From: Lathyrus oleraceus
Lineage: Eukaryota > Streptophyta > Magnoliopsida > Fabales > Fabaceae
Length of the DNA stretch: 64,000 nucleotides
Direction of reading: 5' to 3'
NCBI RefSeq assembly: GCF_024323335.1
Contig: NC_066583.1
Span: forward strand, 12,304,665-12,368,664
The notes under the pieces were generated by a model that did not search any database, was not told the origin of the DNA, and was given only the letters and a program-made list of their open reading frames with translations. A program made the translations under genes and the position numbers. Below are positions 11,375 to 22,218 of this stretch, in pieces. How positions within the stretch are numbered: the first letter of the stretch is position 1; every line of letters begins with the position of its first letter.

Positions 11375-12357
11375 ATGGGAGCAACTTGGATCATCTTTAT
11401 GATCTCAATAAGGGAACTCCAATGTGGTTTTATTTCTCTTCCTTCGTCTTTGTATGTTTAGGACTTAGCCATTCTTCTTCTTCCCTCAACTCTAACCCAA
11501 GCCAAACTTTTGTGCAAACATTAACATTGTCTTCAAAATTAGAAACCTAAGCACTATGCTTTTGATTTTCCAAACTCTTTTCATAACACTTATTTTGAAC
11601 TGAATCCTTAAGCCAACTTTGACCTTATTTTGTGAATACTTTTCATTTGTAAATATAACTCACTCAATTGTTTTTGTGGTTCCAATGGCCACTTTTGCCA
11701 AAGCTTTTCATAAACATTAGCTATTAGGTTTGAGTTATCCTAGACGTTGATATAATACTCACCTATATCCTTAGTGATGGACTATAAGACATCCATGCTT
11801 ATTATAGGGTTAACCCCTCACTAGCATGTTGAAGCTCTCCTCACATGGTGGATTTGTGGTTTTAGGTTGAGTTTTCTCCCTTTGATAACAAAAGACCTTA
11901 AGGCTTTTGGCCAATTAATTCACCAACTTCTTTTTTGAGATTTTTATCCCAAACTACGAGGTTTTGATCCTAATCTTTTTTAAGATGGTATGTAGGCAAT
12001 GGGTTTATCCATTCAAACACAAAAATTGTAAATAAATTGTATATTCTTTTCTCATCTCCCCAATCATGTTTGCACAAATATTTTTCACAAATACCAACCT
12101 ACCTTAAATCATTGGTGAAAAGGGCTCCCTTAAAGTACTAAGGATATTTTGGGTGCTTAAAACCTTCCCATTGCATAACCAACCCCCTTACCCAGATCTC
12201 TGACATTTTTATTAGTTTTTGATTTGATAAAACTTCTCGGTTTTTGTTCGCTTTCTAACCTTTCCTTTGGATAAATAGAAGTGCGGTGGCGACTCGAATT
12301 ATATAATTTACTTTTGATTTAGTCAATAAATCTAATGGTAACTAATACTCCGCTAAA
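11375..12357 (+). repeat. Truncated 3' LTR of element D
   Basis: It corresponds to the last 981 bp of the 5' LTR (7021-8001) and ends CTCCGCTAAA, where the expected terminal CA seems mutated. The U3, TATA box and most of R are absent, so this LTR could not template a normal transcript end. The flank GAGACCTAAC returns to the RT gene of A. Confidence 0.8.
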
Positions 12358-13010
12358 GAGACCTAACATAATTCCTTGTTGAACTATGAAATGGCATTTC
12401 TCCCAGTTTAAAATGAGGTTTACCTTTACGCATCTTTCGAGTACCATTTCTAGGTTTGACAGACATCCTTCAAAACTCTGCCCACAAACAGAAAAATCGT
12501 CCATAAAGACTTCCATGATGTCGTCTATAAAATCGGCGAAGATTGCCATCATGCATCTTTGAAATGTTGCGGGAGCGTTGCATAATCCAAATGGCATTTG
12601 TCGGTATGCGAATGTACCATAAGGGCATGTGAAGGTAATCTTTTCTTGGTTGTCAGGATGGATTGGGATTTGAAAGAATCCTGAATAACCGTCTAGATAG
12701 CAGAAGTGAGAATGTTTAGCCAATCGTTCAAGCATTTGATCAATGAAGGGTTGAGGGAAATGATCTTTCCGAGTGGCTTTGTTTAGTTTCCTATAGTCAA
12801 TGCACATTCTACTTCCGGTCACAACTCTTTGTGCTATAGATTCGCCCTTCTCGTTCTTAACAATTGTAACATCCCCTTTCTTGGGTACTACATGAACGAG
12901 GCTAACCCATTTACTATCGGAGATCGGGTATATGATTCCCGCATCTAGTAGCTTCTTTAATTCATCCTTGACTACCGTACTTAGGATTGGGTTGATCCTT
13001 CTCTGGTGTT
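12358..13010 (-). pseudogene. Reverse transcriptase fragment of element A
   Basis: This - strand segment encodes the RT core. Motifs are RRINPILSTVVKDELKKLL, IDYRKLNKATRKDHFPQPFI, YLDGYSGFFQIPIHP, MPFGLCNAPATFQRCM and the catalytic FMDDFSV. It is nearly identical to B's RT at 22491-23130 but keeps the normal DD pair. Both edges are insertion points: S upstream (duplication GTGTT) and D downstream after GIMLG. The open frame extends a few codons into D (to 12319) and S (to 13023), which are not native. It is one exon-like piece of a broken gag-pol gene. Confidence 0.85.
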
Positions 13011-16000
13011 TGTAATACCCCAAAATTTACCCTACATTTTTTCCTGGAAGCATGGGATTATGTTTCACACTTCATTGGCATCATATTAGGTCATACTCAT
13101 TGCATACTGCATTAATGACTTGGAAATCAGGTTTTGATTGATCACTCCTTAATAGAAGGAGCCCACACAAAGCAAGATTGAGAATTTGACTTCATTCTCT
13201 AAGTATACAAGTCTTTAGGGTCTCAGGGGGGTCCAGATATCTTATTATGGTCCTCAGTTCATCAGTGAAGGATTCAGAGCTATTAGAGTGTTCATCTGGA
13301 TTTAATAGGAAATTAGGGTTTCATGGCTACCTACAATAGGCAATGTTTGGTTGGAGGAGCTCATCCATTTCATGATAGGAGAGGCATCTTGGCCTAGGAA
13401 GACTCACAATTATCTCAGAAAGATCCATTGGCAAGTAGTGCAATCAGTTCCCGATCATTTTTGCCATAAAATTAGGGTTTGGTATCAAATCAGTTTATTT
13501 CTTATTCTTTAGGTGAAACTCTTTTCCATGGCCCTCCATATGTCCACAAGGGTCTACATACAAAAAATCAGCTTTTTATTTGAGCCAGAAGTGCTTCAAT
13601 TGATCACTGGAATCGGGAATCAGACAGTTTGGGAAAAGTCAACTATGGGGCCAGAAAAGTCAACTCCTGACCTTTTGAGAGTGGAATCTCAAAATTCATG
13701 CCTAGGGGAGCCTACATGTGAAATTTGATCAAGGTTGGGTCATGGATTTGTCATTTAATCAGGAATTGGAAAAGTTACTTAATTTGGAAATGGTTGACTT
13801 TCCATTTAGGGCAAGTTTTTATGATTTTTGTACTCCCTTTAGGCCCATTTTCCATCAAGATAAAAGCTCCATTTGAAACTTTCTCCAACATGAAAGTTGT
13901 TCATCTTGTTCCAAGCTTTCTAGAAATATAAAGTTTGCTCCATTTGGATCAAAATTGAGAAAGTTATGCTTGGTCAAAGTAGGGCATATTTTTAGGACAC
14001 TTAGAAAAATTTCTAAGTCTAAAAATCTTTAAAGTTTGTCAAAACTTTCTGGCCAGTTTTCTTGCACTTCAAGGCATCAATTGAAAATGTTTTCTTCACA
14101 ACAATTATACCTTGTCATGTCCTCTTTCACCTCCCTTTGGAGTCATCTCATTTGGATCCATGGTTTGAGAGATATACTCACTTAAAGTTGGCACCATGAC
14201 TTGAAATTTCTAGGCAGATTTTATGCCAAACTTGCCCAACCAATCTTGCAATGGTGTGACATGATCTTGAGGTCCATTTTTCACCTTCTTCCACTCATTA
14301 TTTCCACCTATGCTCAACATGAAACATGCCATACTCCATGATATCTTTCTACTGTTTGTATTATCTCATCAATTGGTGGTTTGTTCATCAAGTTATGTTG
14401 CCACAAAGTCAGCACTTTGAAATGATTGCTTGCCAAACCAAACCAGCCATGCTGCATAAACCAAGCCATTGTTTGTTTTCCTTATTTGGCCATACATCAC
14501 TTTTTCCATTCACCTAGAAACCTTACCAAAATAAGAAACCATGATCTCACGTGCCCTCTCTCCTATTTCTCATACACCTCACCAAATGCACATCATTGGC
14601 TCATGGATAAGCAAATCATTTCAGAGCCCATTAAGGTATTTGACCCACCATACTTAAAGCTAAAAAACCCTAAACATGAAAGAAGGTCATTCAATTTTCG
14701 AGCAAGCAAGGAAAAAGTTCATTGGAGATCAGATTTTATTTCTCGGCAAGCTCTTGAGTTGAAGCTTTTGAAGCACCAAGGAAGCATCATCTTCTTCTAT
14801 TCTCTCCACAATCAAGAAGCAGTGGACTAGACTTCCACTAGGTAACTTTCTTGTCTCTTTTCCATAGCCATTTATTGACACATCTATAGCCATTATCATG
14901 CTTGCTTTATTACTGTTTACCATGCTAATCATGTGCTTATGCTTGCTTCTGAAGCCCTCAGTACGAGGCCATGTTCATGATGTTGATTTGTGTTATTAAT
15001 TTTTGCTCATGTCTGTGTTCATATTGACACTTTATTGTCAACTTTTCTCTATGAATAAGCTACCATTTCACCTAAAACAAGTTACCATGTTAATCCTTGC
15101 ACTTTGTACTTGAGATATGGGCTTTGTTTCATGATTTTTGATTCATTATAGTGCTCGCATTATAGTGCTCGCATTTTTGATGCATTATAGGGTTTGGTTC
15201 AAGGAAGAAGACGACCACGTGTCGTCTTGAGAGCCATTAGATCCAGCGTTATGTTTTAATCGTGTCCGTCCATGGTTTTTTGTCTTTTAGTAACTTAAAT
15301 GGAAGTGACCCGTTGACATAAGGTTTACATGATTTTTTTTAATTAAAACGTTCATTTAAGTGTCACGCCTGATTTATTTGGGTTTTGGGTCGTGGGCCTT
15401 CCACTGTTCGCTTTTGACACCCTCTTTCATGGCCCATCAGCGCATCATGTATTTTCCAGTTCAATTAAAATGCTAATGCACCTCCCTTTTTCAATCCTTT
15501 TTTTTAATTCCCATTTTTATTTCTGTTTTGATTTTAATTAATATAAAATATTTTCTTTGTTCATAAAAATATCCAAAAATAATTTCCATATTGCTTGGTG
15601 TCTTATTTAATTTTATTTAATTTTTATTTTCGCATTTATTTAGTATTAATATTTTATTTTAATTATTCATTCCATGTGGTCCATTTTAGCATACATTTGA
15701 TTCTTAATTTTATTTTTATAACTTAAAATTATTTTCAGCCTCTGATTTTTGGGATGAAGGTTGACCACTGTCCCATGGTCAACCTGACTTTTTCTTGGAT
15801 TTTTATTTCACATTTTTAATTTATTCTTGATTTATTTTTAACCTAGTTTTGTTGATTGACTTTTGATTTGACTTCTGTATTATTTCAATTAATTCATGTA
15901 CCAATTTTAATTATTTTTAAAATCTTTTTGGGAGATGATGATGTCCTGACCCCACCTTACTTAGTTTAATTTTTCATATTTTTCTTGATTAATTTGCTAT

Positions 16001-17763
16001 TTATTTGATAATTATTAAGTTGGCTTGAATTTTCAGTTGACTTCTTTATGATCAATGTTTGACTTAGGGATTGCTTATGGAAATTGAAGAGATCTTTTGG
16101 TCCTCCTTTGTTCATCTCATAGGCCATGTATTAGAGGCATTTTATCTTGATTTTATTTGATCCTTACCTCATTTCTTGATTTAATTATTTCAGTGGACCC
16201 TTTTTGTGCATCTTTTCATCTGTCTGATCCATCTGTTATATGTTATACTTGTTTCTTTCATCCATGCTTATTATTGCTTGATTGTTTAACATGTTCATCC
16301 TTCCCATGCCTTATTTAATGCTCCGTTATTTCATTCTTTGATTTGATTATATACCTGTTTACTTATCTGATTTGATTGATAACTGTTGCCTACTTGTATG
16401 ATGATTGAGGCATATATTCTTATTGTTTGATTGCCATGAACCATCCCCATTCATAACAAATGTACCCCTATCCCATAAAGTGTATAATATTTATTCTTTC
16501 ATTCTTTATTCATCTGCTAATACAAGAATTAAAACGAACATCCGATAGTCATTTCAAAACAAGATCAAAAGCTCGATCCAACGTCGAGTAATTATTTTCA
16601 AAACTTAACAGAACCAGCACGCATTCATCCATCCTCTTGTAAGTCGACCGCCTCAGGCATCGCCATCTACCTGTAAGTCGATTGCCTCAGGCATCACCAT
16701 CTACCCTTATTCGTGGCTCCTCTCCTTGCTCCATCCGTCGACTCTTGTTCTGTTTAGGTAGCACCCATTAGGTAGAACCCTTTGTATGATAACATAGGTA
16801 GAATTCCCTTATTCTTTGCATGCTAACATTAGATAGATGTTCCCCTCTGTAAATCCTAACACATAGGTCCACATTGCATGACAACTCTAGGGCAGAGCTT
16901 CCCCACTTTTAGACCTTCCGTGCGTCTCCGATCTTGTGGCATGTCAGTCCGTTTGCAAAGAGGTAACTGCCTAAGACTCGATTCAGCGAGCTGCGACACC
17001 TACTGCTAGGACGTTGAACATATTGCCCACTTTCCTTTGACACAGCTGGTGTCCTCTTTTGTAAGTCCATGTTCAGATGGCAATCCTTAACCCCTAGTTA
17101 GCCGAACTACGACAACTCTGATTCTCATGTTCAGATGAGATACGTAGGCACGAGATGCGATGTCTTGTCAAGTTTGACTAATGACTAACAACTAATCCTT
17201 GCTTGCTTTCGCCCTTGTTGCGATTCTTTTCTCTCGCCCTCGTTGCGATCGAGACCTTCCATTTCTCTTGCCCTAGTTGCAATCGAGACCCTTTGTTCTC
17301 GTAGTTAGCTGAACTACATTTTGCTCTGATTCTCATTCCAGATGAGATACGTAGGCATAAGACGCGATGTCTTATCGAGCACACTTCTCTTTCGCCCATA
17401 GGTAGCCGAGCTACGAAGACTCTGATTCTCATACTCAAATGAGATACGTAGGCAGTGGACGCGACATCCTTGCGAGTCATTTTCTTTTGACCTTCTTTTA
17501 GCAGATAATACCTTAGATATACCTACACCCTTTAGACTAGAACAACAAGAGTGGATACCGTAGAGTACTACGGATGCGTAGGGGTGCTAATACCTTCCCT
17601 TCGCATAATCGACTTCCGAACCCAAGATTTGGTTGCGAGACCTTGTCTTTTCCTCTCATCAGGTTTTCTTCAATCGTTTCATTTCCCTACTTTGGGATAA
17701 ATAACAAACGGTGGCGACTCTTCTGTTTTTCCCCGCCGGTTGTTTTTTTTCGCAGTTGTGACA
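13011..17763 (+). repeat. Element S: solo LTR of a Tat/Ogre-type element (4753 bp)
   Basis: It starts TGTAATACCCCAAAATTTACC, ends CGCAGTTGTGACA, and is flanked on both sides by GTGTT (13006-13010, 17764-17768). The start resembles F (TGTAACACCCCAAAA). The end carries the conserved GGTGCTAATACCTTCCC box and GGTGGCGACTC. No PBS, PPT or coding sequence is present, so it is a solo LTR formed by LTR-LTR recombination. Removing it reunites A's protease and RT sequence. ORFs inside (13513-13728, 14426-14830, 17178-17480) are chance. The centre (15300-16500) is AT-rich without structure I could name. Confidence 0.9.
17095..17475 (+). repeat. Three-hairpin modules in the S LTR
   Basis: Three units start at about 17095, 17301 and 17400. 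The clearest (17301-17375) has three successive stem-loops: GTAGTT-AGCTG-AACTAC, TCTCAT-TCCAG-ATGAGA, and ATAAGAC-GCGAT-GTCTTAT, with GATACGTAGGCA between the second and third. The same modules occur in F (46653-46830) and, inverted, in E's LTRs. Confidence 0.75.
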
Positions 17764-17768
17764 GTGTT

Positions 17769-20347
17769 CTCTAGAGGTTTTACAATCTTCCTCCAGCATA
17801 ATGCGATGCATACAGATAGAAGGACTTATTCCTTTTAGATCGGCGGTGTTAACTCCTAACGCTGTTGGATATTTTCTTAGGACATCTAGTAATTTCTCAG
17901 TTTCCATCTGTCCCAAGTCAGCGTTGACTATCACTGGTCTTTTCAGTTCAATGTCTAGGAATTTGTATCTTAGGTTCTTTAGTAGTGCTTTTAATTCCAA
18001 GCCAGGTTTCTTTGGGCATGGCATGTGGTTGGGTGTAAGTGCTAAGCATTCGCTTAGACTTTCGTTTTGGTATGGTTCATGCCAATTATCGTCTTCAAAG
18101 ATTGGAGGGATTTGGATTTTCATTATATCTGAGTATGTGGTTTCTTGAATCTCCATCTCTCTCACGCACTTGTCTATGACATCAAGTAGATAACAGGTGT
18201 GGTCTATAGTTGGTGCTTGTAAGAATTGGGTCAAGATGAATTCAACCTTTTCCTCTCCAACTTCGAATGTCAGCTTACCTCTCTTTACGTCTATTATGGC
18301 TCTGGCGGTAGCCAAGAATGGTCTCTTCCTAATATAATAGGTGTACTGGCATCTTCTTTGATGTCCATGATTATGAAGTCTGTAGGAATGTAAAATTGTC
18401 CTACACGTACTAGGACATTCTCTAGTATACCGACAGGATATTTGATTGAGCGGTCAGCTAATTGAACAGACATCTTGGTCGGTCTTAATTCTCCCATACC
18501 GAGCCTTTTACAAATGGTTAAGGGCATTACACTAATGCTGGCTCCTAGATCGCATAGAGCTTTGTCTATGACGAATTTTCCAATGATGTAGGGTATGGAA
18601 AAACTACCTGGGTCTTTTAGTTTGGGAGGCATGTTATTCTGGATTATGGCGCTACACTCGGCAGTAAGTGTAACTGTTTCGTCGTCCTCAATCTTTTTCT
18701 TATTGGATAGGATTTCCTTAAGAAATTTGGCATAGGAGGGCATTTTTGTGATGGCTTCTGTAAAGGGTATCGTAATGTTTAGTTGCTTCAAAAGTTCAAC
18801 AAATTTCCTAAATTGACTCGCAGTTTTAGAACTTTTGAGTCTTTGAGGATACATAATGGGTGGTTTATAAGAAGGTGGAGGCACATAAGGTTTTTCTTTC
18901 TCTTCGGCCTCCTGGGTATTATCTTCTGTTTGCTTTGGTTCACTCACCTGCTCAATTGAGGTTTTATCTGGTTTTTGGTACATGGAAGGGTTTTGGAGTC
19001 TTGGATCTACGGGTCCGTTTACTTCTTTTCCACTCCTCACTATAACGACATTTGCATGTCCTTTTGGATTAGGTTGCGGCTGTCCAGGAAATGTTCCAGC
19101 TGGAGCGGCTGTAGATGCTTGATGTTAAGCCACTTGTGAAATCTGTGTTTCAAGCATTTTATTGTGGGTGGCTAAGGCGTCTACTTTGTTCGCTAGTTGT
19201 TTAAGTTGCTCGCTAGTATGTATGTTTTGGTTCAAGAAGTATTTGTTTGTTTGAGCTTGGGTAGCTATGAAGCTTTCCATCATTAATTCGAGATTTGACT
19301 TCCTAGGCATGTTAGGAGCATTATTAGCTGGCTTTTGATATCCAGGCGGAACAGCTGGTGCTTGGCCAGGTGCATACAGGGCATTGTTATTCTTATACGA
19401 GATTTTAGGATGGTTTTTCCAACCTGCATTGTAGGTATTCGAATAGGGATTTCCTTGTGCATAATTCACTTGATTGGTTGGGACTCATGCTAATATTTGA
19501 CATTCTTGTGCAGTGTGTCCAGGGTTTCCATATAACTCACAATTTGGAGTTACAGCAACCACGGTGGCTGCAGGTGGTATGGTCAAGTTATCTAATTTTT
19601 GAACAAGGGCATTTACCTTTGCATGAACATGGTCAAGGCTACTAATTTCATACATTCCACCTTTAGTCTGAGATTTTTCCACTGGGGTTCTTTCACCTCC
19701 CCATTGGTAATGGTTCTGGGCCATGTGTTCAATGAGTTGATGGGCTTCGTTGTATGGCTTATCCATAAGTGCACTGCCTGCGGCAGCGTCTACTATCAGT
19801 CTTGTGTTATACAAAAGCCCATTGTAAAATGTGTGAATGATCACCCAGTCTTTGAGACCGTGATATGGACATATCCTCATCATGTCCTTGTATCTCTCCC
19901 ACGCTTCGTAGAGAGATTCGACATCTTTTTGCCTGAATCTGTTGATATGAGCTCTCAGCATAACAGTTTTGCTCGGCGGAAAATATCGGGATAAGAAAAC
20001 GTTCTTCAGTTCTTCCCATGTTGTAACGGAGTTGGAGGGCAAGGATTGCAACCAAGCCCAAGCTCTGTCTCTTAGTGAGAAAGGAAAGAGGCGCAATCTT
20101 ATCGCATCTTGAGATACACCATTCGCCTTTACAGTATCTCGTACTGCACAAACTCAGTCAGGTGTTCATTAGGATCGTCCGTAGGATTTCCAGCAAATTG
20201 ATGTTGTTGGACGGCTTATAATAGTGAGGGTCTCAGCTCGAAATTGTTTCGATTGATAGCGGGGGCAGCAATGTTGTTGTAAGGTTCTTGTTGGGACGGG
20301 GTAGCGTAGAATTTAAGAGGACGATTATGTGGTCCTTCTTCAGCCAT
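17769..20347 (-). pseudogene. gag-protease of element A (broken)
   Basis: The likely gag start is the ATG at 20347 (MAEEGPHNRPLKFY). A frameshift near 20110 leads into the conserved capsid-type region from 20096 (LRDRAWAWLQSLPSNSVTTW; FLSRYFPPSKT). A zinc-knuckle remnant follows (CELYGNPGHTAQEC, first Cys/His spacing altered). In-frame stops lie at about 19485 and 19125. The aspartic protease follows (CDLGASISVMPL, D-L-G in place of DTG or DSG; PTDFIIMDIKEDASTPIILGR). A 2-bp GA duplication near 18320 then shifts the frame into ATARAIIDVKRGKLTF. The protease C-terminal region runs to the S insertion. Family: Athila gag-pro. It cannot make protein as it stands. Confidence 0.85.
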
Positions 20348-20357
20348 GGTTGGTTTT

Positions 20358-20501
20358 TATTCTGGTTTAGGAGGAGAGAAGATATCGGGAATATCATACT
20401 TTTGTTGATATTCGTGTATTCGGCGTCTTACGTATAAGAAACGCTCTAATTCTAGGACTGGTGGTGCTAAGTTATCGCCTTGTGAGCGAGTACTTGGCAT
20501 A
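20358..20501 (-). CDS. Short leader ORF ahead of A gag
   Basis: A short frame of about 47 codons starts MPSTRSQGDN and ends FSPPKPE shortly before the gag ATG at 20347. Its start resembles the N-terminus usual for Athila gag, so it may be the original gag start cut off by a stop. Coordinates are accurate to a base or two. Confidence 0.35.
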
Positions 20502-20595
20502 CAATCAGGGAAATAAAGGAGAGTAAATTAGTTTTTATTTATACCTTAGTCTATACCGTGCAACGAAAGAATTGCACTATTCGACTAAAACAGTT

Positions 20596-20612
20596 CCCCG
20601 GCAACGACGCTA
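20596..20612 (-). other. Primer-binding site of element A
   Basis: On the - strand TAGCGTCGTTGCCGGGG follows the LTR end after six bases. It is close to the Athila-type site TGGCGCCGTTGCCGGGG, complementary to tRNA-Asp, with two differences. Confidence 0.8.
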
Positions 20613-21768
20613 AAAACTTGATGCTTGATCTGGCTATATATAAAATATAGTCTATCGGGTACTTAACTGCAAGTGCACAGTCCAGTCGCTTTAGTTTTAA
20701 AAGATATCGATCCCACAGGGACCTATGGTCAAACTAGTGTTACTAACGTCACTATGTTTAGCTAAGGGAATTTATTAGTAGAAGTTCGGGGGCAAAATAG
20801 TAAATCTAAGGGAAATTTAGTTTTAAGAAATAATTGATGGAAGGAATCAGTATGCAACGCATTAATTATCAAGGATTCGATAAGTCACCGATGAATAGTT
20901 TAAATGCCAAATATCTCTCAGTAGAAAATATTTATTTAAAAAGCTTTATCTCACACTCTCGTGATTGTTGATTCGGCCTATAGCTTTAAGTCAGAATGTA
21001 CGCTCTCGTTGTCCCATTTGAAGTTAAAATTACTTTTTGAAAATAAATAAGTTCTAATTGCTTTTAAAGTGCTCTCACTATTTTTAAACTCAATGCCTAA
21101 TTTTTACTATCCAGCTCGAGCTTCACGCTCTCGCGATTGTTGGTTCTCACCTTAGTTAATTTCCCACTCTCGCGGCAAAATCGTATTAAATAGCTTCTCA
21201 CGCTTTTGTGAAAAAGTTAATTAAATTTAAATTAAAAACTTCAGCCTAAAAGATTGTTTGAGAAAAAGAGTTTTCACCGATTATTATTAAATCCCATCAA
21301 ATTAAATTGCTACATAGCGATACCGGTAATTTAGCCGAACATGTTAAATAAGGCAAACAAAGAGCATAAATAGATCAACATTGCGGCAAACATAATTATA
21401 ATAATAATTGGGAAATAATAATAATAATTTAATAAAAATCTGGCAATCGAAGTAACAGAGTATAGCGAATCTCGGAGTACTTGAGCAGTCCTCCACAAGT
21501 CGGTAGGCTTTTGCTTCTTTAATACAAATTGCTTACAAAATTAAATAAAGTGTAGTAGTTCCCCGGTGTAGGAAACTACTACTATGGCTAACTGGAAAAC
21601 GGGAAGAAAAAGGAGAAAAGGAAATTCTAAAAAGAATGGCAAATGAACTAAAGCAACGGAAACAAAGTTGCTGAAAAGAAAAATACTAAAAAGCTAGAAA
21701 GCTGTAAAAATTAATTGCAGAGCGTAAGTGTAAAATGTCGGCGTTCCCAATTTTTCCCATTTTGGTCC

Positions 21769-21776
21769 TTTATATA
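21769..21776 (-). promoter_or_regulatory. TATA box of the A LTR
   Basis: TATATAAA on the - strand, 140-230 bp downstream of the TGACG palindrome array. Confidence 0.6.
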
Positions 21777-21913
21777 GTGCTCCTTTAGGTCTTGGTGGTT
21801 GAGATTTTTAAGGAAGACTTCATTTGAATCAGGAATCTGTGGGAGTCAAGTTGTTGGAGGGAATTTAGGCACGTTTGGGTGCCTGTGATTGACTGTTTCA
21901 AAGCGCAGATTCT

Positions 21914-21999
21914 GGTCGCGTGACGGTCGTCATGGGCCTGTGACGGTCATCACAGGCTGGGTCGTGACGGTCGTCATGAATCTGTGACGGTCATCACAT
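21914..21999 (-). promoter_or_regulatory. TGACG palindrome array in the A LTR
   Basis: Four copies of a TGACG/CGTCA-type inverted repeat with a 2-bp spacer (read on + as CGTGACGGTCGTCATG, TGTGACGGTCATCACA and repeats of these), spaced by about 22 bp. TGACG is the core bound by TGA-type bZIP factors; binding here is inference. Confidence 0.6.
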
Positions 22000-22218
22000 C
22001 AACAAATTCTGCATTCTGGTTTTCTACTTTTTCCTGTGCTTTCTCATCTGTTTCTTCTTCTTTTTCTTCCTTTTCTTCATTTTGCTCATTAATGCTTGGA
22101 GATTTAAATACCTGCAAAAACAACTCGAATACTTGCGGAATAATCGGAATATTAATTAAAATGGTATGATCTTTGAGTGTAAATCAAGGCAAATATCTGA
22201 TGTGTTTTCGCGTTATCA

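Larger units (their letters stand above)
3290..12357 (+). mobile_element. Element D: Ogre deletion derivative with intact ORF1
   Basis: It has a long 5' LTR (start outside the window, beyond C), an Ogre-type PBS at 8010, an extra ORF ahead of gag, short gag and pro remnants, and then a 3' LTR that begins only at the equivalent of position 7021. Almost all of gag and pol are missing. Positions 7021-8001 and 11375-12355 align base for base over 981 bp with few differences. The right end falls in the RT gene of element A; the terminal CA looks mutated to AA. The size and the extra ORF are Ogre hallmarks. Confidence 0.8.
12358..22218 (-). mobile_element. Element A: Athila-type retrotransposon, - strand, left end outside
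   Basis: Reading on the - strand: 5' LTR (22218-20619), tRNA-Asp-type PBS, gag, protease, then RT, where D interrupts it. S splits it between protease and RT. Integrase, 3' ORF and 3' LTR should lie left of C, outside the window. The right end TGATAACGCG abuts CCAAC (22219-22223), the expected target duplication in B. The protein is very close to B's, so A inserted into a member of its own family in inverted orientation. Confidence 0.85.
20619..22218 (-). repeat. 5' LTR of element A (1600 bp)
   Basis: On the - strand it starts TGATAACGCGAAAACACATC and ends AAGCATCA. It is homologous throughout to B's LTR at 60462-62045. It holds four spaced TGACG palindromes (21914-21999), a TATA box (21769-21776) and several CTCTCG motifs in the downstream half (20950-21190). 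No ORF is supported. Confidence 0.9.
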
